Shown: piece after piece, positions 50,612-57,978 of the stretch | How the letters are laid out: every line of letters begins with the position of its first letter | Position numbering within the stretch: the first letter of the stretch is position 1 | From: Micromonospora sp045209745 | GTDB taxonomy: Bacteria > Actinomycetota > Actinomycetes > Mycobacteriales > Micromonosporaceae | Length of the DNA stretch: 64,000 bases | Reading direction: 5' to 3' | Assembly (NCBI RefSeq): GCF_045209745.1 | Contig: NZ_CP109273.1 | Location: 3,782,001-3,846,000, forward strand | The notes under the pieces: model-generated | Databases searched by the model: none | Seen by the model: the letters and a program-made list of their open reading frames with translations, nothing else | Told to the model about the DNA's origin: nothing | Position numbers and translations under genes: made by a program

Positions 50612-51541
50612 GTGCGACTGACGGGGGTGTCCCGGGCGTCCGGCTGGACCGGGCTCACCGTGCAGACCACGCTCCCCAACCCGAGCACCCGGCCGGGCCT
50701 GCGCCTGCCGGGGCGGGTGACCCTCCTGGCCGGGCCGGAGGACGTGCTGGTTCGGCACATCCGGCTCGGCCTCGTCACCACTGTCGAGCCGGACGACCCG
50801 GCCGCCGCCCGGCGCCTCATGCAGTTTCACCACCTGCCGATCGCCGGCCGGTTCGTCGTACCGGCCGGCCGACGGCGGGCCGTCGACTTCGCGTTGCCGC
50901 TGCCGTGGGAGACGCCGGTGACGATCTTCGGTGGGGTGCCGCTGCTGAGCCTGCGGATGGGTCTGCGCACCGAGGTGTCCGTCGATCCCGATCTTGATCA
51001 GGGGGCGATGGTGCCGGTCTTCGTGCACCCGATCCCCACCCAGCAGCACGTGCTGGCGGCGCTGGACACCCTGGGTTTCATGATCCGCCAGGCCGGGTTG
51101 CAGGAGGGCGGGCTGCCCGGGGTGGAGCACACCCTGCCGCTGCACCAGCGCTGGGGCTACTGGGTGGGGCCGCTCTACGCCGGCCCGATCACCGAGCTGG
51201 AGGTGATCTTCGTGACCAACTCGGCGGGCCTGGAGGTGATCCTCTGGATGGATCGCCGGCTGGCACTGGCCGGGATCACCCATCAGAGCATCAGCCGGTT
51301 CCGGCTCTGGCACGCGCACGCCGACCGGCGGGACTGGGTCGCCACCGTGGACGGGTGGATCCGCCAGGCGATCAACCGGCACGCCGCCGCGGCCGCGCAC
51401 GCCGACTGGTCCGCGCAGATCACCGGGTCCGCCCACGTCGGCCGCCACCCCGACGATCCGATTCGGCCCGGCTACGGCCTAGGCGGCACCGCCGGCAGCG
51501 CAGGAATCGGCGGCGGCGGCTCCGGCGGCGACGGCACCTAA
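50612..51541 (+). CDS. Spo0M-like sporulation-control (arrestin-fold) protein
   Basis: A protein of about 309 residues in the Spo0M family, which has an arrestin-like beta-sandwich fold and modulates early sporulation or cell-envelope events in Bacillus. The match is in the middle: FALPLPWETPVTIFGGVPLLSLRMGLRTEVSVDPDLDQGAMVPV and LDTLGFMIRQAGLQ. The C-terminus is Gly-rich and disordered after about residue 285. The true role in this actinobacterium is unknown. GTG 50612 is chosen by similarity; the frame is open further upstream. It converges on lysE across an inverted-repeat element. Confidence 0.7.
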   Translation: MRLTGVSRASGWTGLTVQTTLPNPSTRPGLRLPGRVTLLAGPEDVLVRHIRLGLVTTVEPDDPAAARRLMQFHHLPIAGRFVVPAGRRRAVDFALPLPWETPVTIFGGVPLLSLRMGLRTEVSVDPDLDQGAMVPVFVHPIPTQQHVLAALDTLGFMIRQAGLQEGGLPGVEHTLPLHQRWGYWVGPLYAGPITELEVIFVTNSAGLEVILWMDRRLALAGITHQSISRFRLWHAHADRRDWVATVDGWIRQAINRHAAAAAHADWSAQITGSAHVGRHPDDPIRPGYGLGGTAGSAGIGGGGSGGDGT

Positions 51542-51576
51542 CCCGCCCCCAGGCACCCCCCGCCCCCGCCCTTCTC

Positions 51577-51650
51577 CGCGATCTTGCACTTTCTGTCGCG
51601 ACAAGTTAGGCCGAAGCGGGCATCCCGACGACCGAAAGTGCAAGATCGCG
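51577..51650. repeat. Inverted-repeat element, family B, full copy
   Basis: Arms 51577-51598 (beginning CGCGATCTTGCACTTTC) and 51629-51650 are complementary over 22 bases with one mismatch and a 30-base loop. It lies between the convergent spo0M-like and lysE genes and may terminate both. A single arm (17 bases identical) recurs at 55006-55022. Confidence 0.7.
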
Positions 51651-51669
51651 CGCAGTAGGGGGGTGGGGG

Positions 51670-52341
51670 TCAGCCCGCGCTCGCGGTGGCTAGCTTGAGG
51701 CTGAAGGCCAGGAAGAGGGCGGCTATGGCGGTGGTGCCGCCGGCGGCCACGCGGCGGCGTTGGCGGAACTGCGTGGCCAGGAAGGTGCCCGCAAAGATCA
51801 ACGCGGTCAGGTAGAGCGCGCTGGTCACCTGGGCGATCAGCCCGAGCAGCAGGAACGACAACGCCGGCCAGGCGTAGCCGGGGTCGACGAACTGGATGAA
51901 GAACGAGATGAAGAACAGGATCGCCTTCGGATTCAGCAGGCTGATCACCAACGCCTTGCGGAACGGGCTGCGCATCGCCGCCGGTTCCGCGGCGTCGATG
52001 AGCCGCGGCGTGCTCGGGTCGTTGCGGTCGCGCCAGCGCCGCCAGGCGCCGAGCAGCATGGTCACCCCGACATAACCGAGGTACGCGGCACCCGCGTACT
52101 TGATCACCATGAACAGCGGCGGGTACGCCTTGAGCAGCGACGCCACTCCGGCGGCGGAGAGGAACATCAGCACCCCGTCGCCGACGAACACCCCACCAGC
52201 GGCCCGGTAGCCGACCGCGACGCCCCGCTTGGCCGCGGTGGAGAGCACGAAGAGTGAGTTTGGCCCGGGCAGCAGGATGATGGCCACGGTGCCCAGCACG
52301 TACGTCCAGATGTCGGTGATTCCCAGCACGCCCGTCATCAT
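51670..52341 (-). CDS. LysE/LeuE-family amino-acid exporter
   Basis: A 223-residue membrane protein of the LysE family with about six helices. It opens with DIWTYVLGTVAIILLPGPNSLFVLSTAAKRG, the family's PGPN motif, and has ALVISLLNPKAILFFISFF with the conserved NPK. It probably exports an amino acid, but which one cannot be told. Its first ATG (52341) overlaps the stop of the upstream PNPOx-GNAT fusion gene by one base (TGATG), so the two are translationally coupled. Confidence 0.87.
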   Translation of the reverse strand: MMTGVLGITDIWTYVLGTVAIILLPGPNSLFVLSTAAKRGVAVGYRAAGGVFVGDGVLMFLSAAGVASLLKAYPPLFMVIKYAGAAYLGYVGVTMLLGAWRRWRDRNDPSTPRLIDAAEPAAMRSPFRKALVISLLNPKAILFFISFFIQFVDPGYAWPALSFLLLGLIAQVTSALYLTALIFAGTFLATQFRQRRRVAAGGTTAIAALFLAFSLKLATASAG

Positions 52342-53582
52342 CACGTCGCCGATGCCGTTCGGCGAAGTCTTTCCCGCAGCCTGGCCTGTGCGTTCGGCCA
52401 CTCGTCGACGGTCATCGCATACTGGACGGTGTCCCGCCAGGAGCCGTCCGGTCGTTGTCGGTGCATCCGCAGCACCCCTTCCCGGGAAGCGCCGAGACGT
52501 TCGATGGATGCCTGCGAGCGCTCGTTGCGGATGTCGGTGTGCCAGGCCACCCGCACCGCGCCCAGCTCGTCGAAGGCCCGGCCGAGCAGCAGCAGCTTGG
52601 CCTCGGTGTTGATCCCGGTACGCCACCACGAGCGGCCGAGGAAGGTGTGCCCGATCGCCACCGACCGCCGCTCCGGGTCGATCTCGTAGTACGAGGTGGT
52701 GCCGACCACCGCCCCGGTGGCCGCGCAGCGCTGCACCCAGGGCGCCCGTTCGCCGCGGTGCTGTGCGGCCAGCGCGGCGGCGACCACCTCGGCGGTGCCG
52801 GCCGGTTCGGTTGGCTGGGCGACGCTGAGGTGCCGCCAGACCTCCTCGTCGTCGCACGCGGCGTGCAGTTCGTCGGCGTGGGCCAGGTCCAGTGGCTCCA
52901 ACAGGACGTGCTCGCCGCGCAGCGGCACCGCGTCGTGCCACGGCGTACGGGCGGTCCGTAGCGGCGCCGGCAGCGGCACGGTGACCCCGGCGTCCGGCTC
53001 GGGCGGGCCGGCGGTCAGCCGCAACGGCAGCACCCCGGCCCAGTACGGCAGGTGCAGGTCGGCCTCGTCCTCGCGGACGCCACCGGTGCGGGACCGGACC
53101 GCCACCTCGCGCAGCGGCAGCGCCAGTACGGCGGTCTCGGCCATCTCCCGCCGGCTGGGCGGGCGGCTGTCCGTGCTGCGCCCGGCGGCCACCTTCTCGA
53201 CCAGCGCGGTGAGCATGGCGGTCTTCTCCCGCTCGTCGGTGACCAGCCGGGCGGTGCCGTGCGCGACCACTGAGCGGTAGTTGGCGCTGTGGTGGAACTG
53301 GGAGCGGGCCAGGACCAGCCCGTCGAGCAGGGTCACCGCCACGCAGACCGCCAGTCCGTCGCCTCGGGCGGCGAGCAGCGGCCGACTGCCGGTCGAGCCG
53401 TGCAGGTAGAGCGTGTCGCCGATGCGGACGTGCAGGGTGGGTAGCACGCGCGGCTCGCCGTCGACGGTGAAGCCGAGCGCACAGGTGTACGCCTCGTCGA
53501 GCACGGCGTGCGCGGCGGCGGCGTCGTAGCTCATCCGTTCGCGGGAACGGTTGGGGATGGTCCGAGCGGTGGGTGGGTTCAT
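52341..53582 (-). CDS. Fusion of FMN-binding PNPOx-like domain and GNAT acetyltransferase
   Basis: A 413-residue two-domain protein. Residues about 20-200 form a pyridoxamine-5-phosphate-oxidase-like split barrel (GFTVDGEPRVLPTLHVRIGDTLYLHGST, VLARSQFHHSANYRSVVAHG), which binds FMN or related flavins. Residues about 225-405 form a RimJ-type GNAT domain (HVLLEPLDLAHADELHAA, GINTEAKLLLLGRAFDELGAVRVAWHTDIRNERSQASIERLGASREGVLR). ATG 53582 follows AAAGGGG. It is divergent from a MocR regulator and coupled to lysE. The substrate is unknown; context suggests vitamin B6 or amino-acid metabolism. Confidence 0.82.
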   Translation of the reverse strand: MNPPTARTIPNRSRERMSYDAAAAHAVLDEAYTCALGFTVDGEPRVLPTLHVRIGDTLYLHGSTGSRPLLAARGDGLAVCVAVTLLDGLVLARSQFHHSANYRSVVAHGTARLVTDEREKTAMLTALVEKVAAGRSTDSRPPSRREMAETAVLALPLREVAVRSRTGGVREDEADLHLPYWAGVLPLRLTAGPPEPDAGVTVPLPAPLRTARTPWHDAVPLRGEHVLLEPLDLAHADELHAACDDEEVWRHLSVAQPTEPAGTAEVVAAALAAQHRGERAPWVQRCAATGAVVGTTSYYEIDPERRSVAIGHTFLGRSWWRTGINTEAKLLLLGRAFDELGAVRVAWHTDIRNERSQASIERLGASREGVLRMHRQRPDGSWRDTVQYAMTVDEWPNAQARLRERLRRTASAT

Positions 53583-53592
53583 GCTCGCCCCT

Positions 53593-53607
53593 TTGTTCTA
53601 GTACAAT
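53593..53607. promoter_or_regulatory. Overlapping divergent promoters with palindromic operator
   Basis: In the 34-bp gap between the PNPOx-GNAT and mocR starts, TTGT-T-CTAG-T-ACAA (53593-53606) is symmetrical at 12 of 14 positions. Its right half contains the -10 box TACAAT (53602-53607) for mocR, and its left half would cover the minus-strand -10. A regulator bound here would control both genes. Confidence 0.5.
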
Positions 53608-53616
53608 CTCTGATTT

Positions 53617-54957
53617 GTGTCAGCACGCTATCAGTTCACCGGTACGACGGCCGCCGAGATTTCGGCCAGCATCGAGTCGGGCATCCGTGCCGGCGCCCTG
53701 CCACCGGGTGCCGCCCTGCCGCCGGTGCGGGCACTCGCCGTCGAGCTGGGCGTCAGCCCCGCCACCGTCGCCCGCGCCTACCAGGAGCTGCGCCAACGCG
53801 GCCTGCTCGCCACCGCCGGGCGGCACGGCACCCGGGTACGCCCCCGCCCCCCGGTGGCCGCCCGCCGCTCCGCGCTGCGCCCCCCGCCGTTGCCCGGCGC
53901 CCGAGACCTGTCCCGGGGCGAACCCGATCCCCGACTGCTCCCGCCGCTCGGCCCGCACCTCGCGGCGCTCGCCACCGAGGCCGGCCCGTCGGTCGGCTAC
54001 TCCGACGCCGGGGTGCTGCCCGAGCTGGCGGAGGCGGCCCGCGCCCGGCTGAGCGCCGACGGCGTACCGGCCGGGGAGCTTACCCTCACCGGCGGCGCGC
54101 TGGACGGCATCGAGCGGCTGCTCGGCGCCCACCTGCGTCCCGGCGACGCGGTCGCGGTGGAGGACCCGGGCTGGGCCAACCTGCTCGACCTGGTCGCCGC
54201 GCTGGGGCTGCGCCCGATCGGCGTACCGCTGGACGACGAGGGGCCGCTGGTGGCCGGGGTCGCCGCCGCGCTCGCCGCCGGAGCGCGGGCGCTGGTGGTC
54301 ACCAGCCGGGCGCAGAACCCGACCGGCGCCGCCGTCTCCGCCGCCCGCGCCGAGGCTCTGCGGGCGCTGCTCGCCGGCCGACGGGACCTGCTGTTGATCG
54401 AGGACGACCACGCTGCGGAGCTGGCCCGCGTACCCCTGCACCCCCTGGCGGGCGCAACCGGAAGCTGGGCCTTCCTCCGCTCGGTGAGCAAGCCCTTCGG
54501 CCCGGACCTCCGGCTGGCGGTGCTGGTCGGCGACGAGACCACGGTGGCCCGGGTGACCGGCCGTACGCGGGTCGGCGCCGGCTGGGTCTCCACCGTGCTG
54601 CAACGGCTGGTCCTCGCCCTCTGGCGGGACCCGACGGTCGCCGAGCTGGTGCAGCGGGCGGCGCAGACCTACGAGCAGCGGCGCGAGGGGCTGCTGGCCG
54701 CGCTGGCCGAGCACGGCCTGACCGCACACGGCCGCAGCGGCATCAACGTCTGGCTGCCCGTGGCGGACGAAACCAGCGCGGTCACCGCGTTGCGCGACGC
54801 CGGCTGGGCGGTGGCCCCCGGCACCCTCTACCGGATCGCCGCGCCACCCGCCCTCCGCATCACCGTCGGCCCCCTGACCACCGGCGACCTGGCCCCCCTG
54901 GCTGCCGCCCTGGCCCATGCCGCGAACCCCACCCCGCCCCGAGGCTTCCCCATCTGA
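53617..54957 (+). CDS. MocR/PdxR-type regulator (GntR HTH plus aminotransferase domain)
   Basis: A 446-residue regulator. Residues about 10-75 form a GntR winged helix (ALPPVRALAVELGVSPATVARAYQELRQRGLL). Residues about 90-440 form a fold-type I aminotransferase domain with the PLP-binding lysine in SVSKPFGPDLRL and the NPTG motif in RAQNPTGAAV. Such regulators sense PLP or amino-acid derivatives and often control vitamin B6 or amino-acid genes. It is divergent from the PNPOx-GNAT/lysE pair, which are its likely targets. Confidence 0.88.
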   Translation: MSARYQFTGTTAAEISASIESGIRAGALPPGAALPPVRALAVELGVSPATVARAYQELRQRGLLATAGRHGTRVRPRPPVAARRSALRPPPLPGARDLSRGEPDPRLLPPLGPHLAALATEAGPSVGYSDAGVLPELAEAARARLSADGVPAGELTLTGGALDGIERLLGAHLRPGDAVAVEDPGWANLLDLVAALGLRPIGVPLDDEGPLVAGVAAALAAGARALVVTSRAQNPTGAAVSAARAEALRALLAGRRDLLLIEDDHAAELARVPLHPLAGATGSWAFLRSVSKPFGPDLRLAVLVGDETTVARVTGRTRVGAGWVSTVLQRLVLALWRDPTVAELVQRAAQTYEQRREGLLAALAEHGLTAHGRSGINVWLPVADETSAVTALRDAGWAVAPGTLYRIAAPPALRITVGPLTTGDLAPLAAALAHAANPTPPRGFPI

Positions 54958-55005
54958 CCCCGACCTCGGTGCTTCGGGTCGTGGACCTGCCCGTTGGTTC
55001 GGGCA

Positions 55006-55022
55006 GAAAGTGCAAGATCGCG
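55006..55022. repeat. Family B repeat, single arm
   Basis: Seventeen bases GAAAGTGCAAGATCGCG are identical to the right arm of the element at 51577-51650. No matching left arm is nearby, so this is a remnant or a partial copy, lying between mocR and a short membrane-protein gene. Confidence 0.6.
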
Positions 55023-55072
55023 ATGATTCGGGGCAGATGGGATGGGTATGCGGGGCGCCGGAGGTGGGGGTC

Positions 55073-55192
55073 ATGGCAACAGGTGGGTCGCGTAAGGGAG
55101 TCTGGATCGCGGTTGCGCTGGCGATCATCATCGTCATCATCGTGCTGATCGCGATCGCTTCCAGTCGGGGCGGCGGTGGTAACGGGTACTGA
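55073..55192 (+). CDS. Small single-span membrane protein
   Basis: A 39-residue frame: a short polar N-terminus (MATGGSRKG), one strongly hydrophobic helix rich in Ile and Val (about residues 10-29) and a Gly-rich end. ATG 55073 follows GGAGGTGGGGG. The shape is that of bacterial one-helix small proteins that modulate larger membrane proteins. No family is recognised and it could be non-coding, but length, ribosome binding site and hydrophobicity favour a real gene. Confidence 0.5.
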   Translation: MATGGSRKGVWIAVALAIIIVIIVLIAIASSRGGGGNGY

Positions 55193-55256
55193 CACGGCGC
55201 GGCGGGCGGGCCGGCACCGCGCCGGGGCGTACCCCGGCACCGAGCATCGAACAGGT

Positions 55257-55263
55257 ATATAAC
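55257..55263 (+). promoter_or_regulatory. -10 element of udgX
   Basis: ATATAAC with TATAAC at 55258-55263 is a strong AT-rich -10 box. It ends seven bases before ATG 55271, suggesting a leaderless transcript. Confidence 0.45.
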
Positions 55264-55270
55264 AGTCGGC

Positions 55271-55975
55271 ATGGCCGAGCAGACCGGGAGTGCCCCGGGC
55301 GCCCAGCGGTTCATCCCGCCCCACGCTGACACCATTGACGACCTGCGCACCGCAGCCGGCGGCTGTCGGGGCTGTGAGCTGTACCGGGACGCTTCGCAGA
55401 CGGTCTTCGGCCGGGGCGACGAGAGCGCGCGGGTGGTGCTGGTCGGCGAGCAGCCCGGCGACCTGGAAGATCAAAAAGGGCTACCTTTCGTCGGCCCGGC
55501 CGGACGGCTGCTGCGGCGCGCGGTCGACGACGCCGGGCTGGACCCGGGTCAGCTCTATCTCACGAATGCCGTGAAGCACTTCCGGTTCGAGCTGCGCGGC
55601 AAGCGGCGGATCCACCAGACCCCGGACCAGGTGCACATCACCGCCTGCCGGCCCTGGTTGGTCGCCGAGTTCGCCCGGCTGCGCCCGGAGATCGTGGTGG
55701 TGCTCGGCGCGACCGCCGCCAAGGCGCTGCTCGGCCCGTCCTTCCGGGTCACCCGGCAGCGGGGCGACCTGCTGCCCTGGCCAGAGTCGGCCCAGCACCC
55801 GAAGGACTTCACCCGGGTGCCGATCGACAACGCCGGCGGGGTGGCCGACGCGCCGACGGCCCGGCTGCTGGCCACCATCCACCCGTCCGCCGTCCTGCGC
55901 GCCGACGACCAGGACAAGGCATACGAGGGCCTGGTCGCCGACCTCACCGTCGTCACCCGCGCCCTGCCCGACTGA
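55271..55975 (+). CDS. udgX: Uracil-DNA glycosylase UdgX (covalent type)
   Basis: A 234-residue family-4-like uracil-DNA glycosylase. The UdgX insertion loop KRRIHQ (111-116) contains the His (H115) that, in the Mycobacterium smegmatis enzyme (His109), forms a covalent bond with the abasic sugar after uracil excision. Other motifs are GEQPGD and LPFVGPAGRLL, plus ATIHPSAVLR. Only three cysteines occur (C32, C35, C126). The fourth Fe-S ligand expected in family 4 reads His in NAVKHF, as in other UdgX proteins. ATG 55271 follows a -10 box closely. Confidence 0.9.
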   Translation: MAEQTGSAPGAQRFIPPHADTIDDLRTAAGGCRGCELYRDASQTVFGRGDESARVVLVGEQPGDLEDQKGLPFVGPAGRLLRRAVDDAGLDPGQLYLTNAVKHFRFELRGKRRIHQTPDQVHITACRPWLVAEFARLRPEIVVVLGATAAKALLGPSFRVTRQRGDLLPWPESAQHPKDFTRVPIDNAGGVADAPTARLLATIHPSAVLRADDQDKAYEGLVADLTVVTRALPD

Positions 55976-55988
55976 TGCCGGGACCTGT

Positions 55989-56056
55989 CCGCGCAACTTC
56001 GGGGAAAGCGCGACGTCGTGGCGCGCTGAGGCAGCAACTTCACCGACGTTGCGCGG
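55989..56056. repeat. Inverted repeat after udgX
   Basis: Arms CCGCGCAACTTCGG (55989-56002) and CCGACGTTGCGCGG (56043-56056) pair at 13 of 14 positions. The 40-base loop contains a further short hairpin (GCGCG/CGCGC). It follows udgX and may terminate it. It differs in sequence from families A and B. Confidence 0.55.
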
Positions 56057-56184
56057 ATCTTGAAGTCGGCAGGCGGCAGGTCGGGGCGCGTTTCCGGGGT
56101 GCCGGTTCGGCCGTCGGCCAAACCCACTGCCGATGTTCGACGTGGGTGCGCGAGGATGGGTCACCCCCTTCCTGAGGAGCGCCG

Positions 56185-57588
56185 ATGGCCACCGACCTGA
56201 CCGCGCCGCGTACCGCCGCCGCACCCGAGGTCGCGTCGATCCAGCGGCGTACCCTGCGGCTGCTCTTCACCACCCAGATCATCGGTGGTGTCGGCGTGAC
56301 CATCGGCATTGCCGTGGGCGCGCTGCTCGCCGCGCGGATCGCCGGCACCGCGGTGGCCGGTGTGGCGCAGAGCGCCGGGGTGGTCGGTGCGGCGCTGCTC
56401 GCCGTCCCGGTCACCCGGATCATGGCGCGGCACGGTCGGCGACCGGGCCTGGTGGTGGCGTACGCGCTCGGTGCCGTCGGCGGCGTGCTCGTGGTGTTGG
56501 CCGCGGCCACCCGCTGGGTGCCGCTGCTCTTCCTCGGCATGCTGCTCTTCGGCGGGGGAACCGCCGCGAACCTGCAGGCCCGCTACACCGCGGTGGACCT
56601 GGCCGAGCCAGCCCGACGAGGGCGGCAGCTCTCCCTGATCGTCTGGGCCACCACCATCGGTGCGGTGGCCGCGCCGAACTTCGCCGAGTTGACCGACCGG
56701 GCCACCACCGGCTGGGGGCTGCCCCCGCTGGCCGGCCCGTTCGCGTTCAGTTCGGTGGCGTTCGTGCTGGCTGCCGTCGTACTCCTCGGGTTGCTCCGGC
56801 CCGACCCGCTGCTCACCGCGCGGCGGCTCGCGGCGGCCGACGCGCCGGCTGCCGACCTGCCGTTGGTCGCCGACGAGTCGGCGACCGCCGTGGCGGCCGA
56901 GACGCCGGCGGACGGTGGCTCGACCGGCGGTGGTGCGGCGCCGGCCGCCGCGCCGGTCGGGGTGCGCGCGCCGCGCGGCGCCGGGATGCGGGCGGCCTGG
57001 TCGGTGGTACGCGGGCGGCCGGCAGCCCGGCTCGGCATCGCCGCCGTGGCGGTGGGTCACCTGGTGATGGTGGCGGTGATGGCGATGACCCCGGTCCGGC
57101 TCGGTGAGTCGCACGCCGACGCCGATGTGCTGCGGCTGGTCGGCATCGTGCTGAGTCTGCACATCGCCGGCATGTACGCGTTCTCCCCGGTGGTCGGCTG
57201 GCTCACCGACCGGCTCGGCCGGCGGGCGGTGATCCTCGGTGGGGTCGGGCTGCTGCTGGCCGCCTGCGCGGTCGCCGGCACCGCCGGGCAGCACACTCCC
57301 CGGCTCTCGGTGGGTCTGGTCCTGCTCGGGCTGGGCTGGTCGGGGACGATGGTGGCCGGCTCGACGCTGCTGTCCGAGTCGGTGCCGGCCGGTGTGCGGC
57401 CGAGCGTCCAGGGGCTGTCCGACCTGATCATGGGAGTGGCCGGGGCCGGCGCCGCCGTGGTCAGCGGGTTTGTCATGCAGTTCGCCGGATATCCCGTGCT
57501 CACCCTGCTCGCGGCGGTCGCGGCGATGCCCCTGGTGGCGCTAGCGTTGCGCCCGGTGCCGACCGGGGCGCCGGGCGAGGAGGGCTGA
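56185..57588 (+). CDS. MFS transporter
   Basis: A 467-residue major facilitator superfamily protein with about 12 hydrophobic helices. A motif-A-like loop between helices 2 and 3 (RIMARHGRRPGLVVAYALG) and its counterpart GWLTDRLGRRAVILGGVGLL are present. A Pro/Ala/Gly-rich cytoplasmic insert (about 215-270) separates the two halves. The substrate is unknown. ATG 56185 follows AGGAGCG. The gene ends next to DUF3046, just upstream of recA. Confidence 0.85.
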   Translation: MATDLTAPRTAAAPEVASIQRRTLRLLFTTQIIGGVGVTIGIAVGALLAARIAGTAVAGVAQSAGVVGAALLAVPVTRIMARHGRRPGLVVAYALGAVGGVLVVLAAATRWVPLLFLGMLLFGGGTAANLQARYTAVDLAEPARRGRQLSLIVWATTIGAVAAPNFAELTDRATTGWGLPPLAGPFAFSSVAFVLAAVVLLGLLRPDPLLTARRLAAADAPAADLPLVADESATAVAAETPADGGSTGGGAAPAAAPVGVRAPRGAGMRAAWSVVRGRPAARLGIAAVAVGHLVMVAVMAMTPVRLGESHADADVLRLVGIVLSLHIAGMYAFSPVVGWLTDRLGRRAVILGGVGLLLAACAVAGTAGQHTPRLSVGLVLLGLGWSGTMVAGSTLLSESVPAGVRPSVQGLSDLIMGVAGAGAAVVSGFVMQFAGYPVLTLLAAVAAMPLVALALRPVPTGAPGEEG

Positions 57589-57593
57589 TCACT

Positions 57594-57794
57594 GTGCGGC
57601 TGACCGACTTCTGGACGCGGTTGGATGAGGCGTTCGGGCCCGGCTACGCGGCCAGCATCGCCCGCGATCAGGTGCTGTCCCAGCTCGGCGGACGGACCAT
57701 CGAGCAGGCACTGGCGTCGGGGGAGCAGACGCACGTGGTGTGGCGGGCGGTCTGTGCCGCGTACCCCGATCGAGTGCCCGCCCGACTACGCTGA
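57594..57794 (+). CDS. DUF3046 protein
   Basis: A 66-residue protein (MRLTDFWTRLDEAFGPGYAA, ending VCAAYPDRVPARLR) of the actinobacterial DUF3046 family, which is usually found directly upstream of recA. The function is unknown. GTG 57594 lies five bases after the MFS stop. Confidence 0.85.
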   Translation: MRLTDFWTRLDEAFGPGYAASIARDQVLSQLGGRTIEQALASGEQTHVVWRAVCAAYPDRVPARLR

Positions 57795-57833
57795 GCAGCC
57801 TTTTTGCCGCTTCCGCGTGTCGCTTGTCGAGTC

Positions 57834-57849
57834 GTACACCTGTTCGGCT
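57834..57849. promoter_or_regulatory. LexA (SOS) box upstream of recA
   Basis: TCGTACACCTGTTCGG matches 12 of 16 positions of the actinobacterial SOS consensus (TCGAAC-N4-GTTCGA type). A TTGTCG -35-like string (57826-57831) and a TATTGT/CTATTG -10-like string follow with 18-19 bp spacing, so the box lies in the promoter spacer. LexA repression of recA is well established. Confidence 0.6.
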
Positions 57850-57852
57850 ATT

Positions 57853-57879
57853 GTCCACAGCGGGGTGCTCGTCCACAGC
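57853..57879 (+). promoter_or_regulatory. Two DnaA-box-like sites in the recA promoter region
   Basis: TTGTCCACA (57853-57861) is identical to the actinobacterial DnaA-box consensus. TCGTCCACA (57871-57879) differs by one base. The two are in the same orientation and 18 bp apart (start to start), about 100-125 bp before the recA start. Confidence 0.45.
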
Positions 57880-57978
57880 TCGCGGCCCGTCGGCTGGTTT
57901 TCTGTCGGACCCAGCGCCTAGCGTGTCCGCGTGACGCGAAGCTCAGCAAAGACGCCGGCGAAGGCAGGGGTGGCAACC

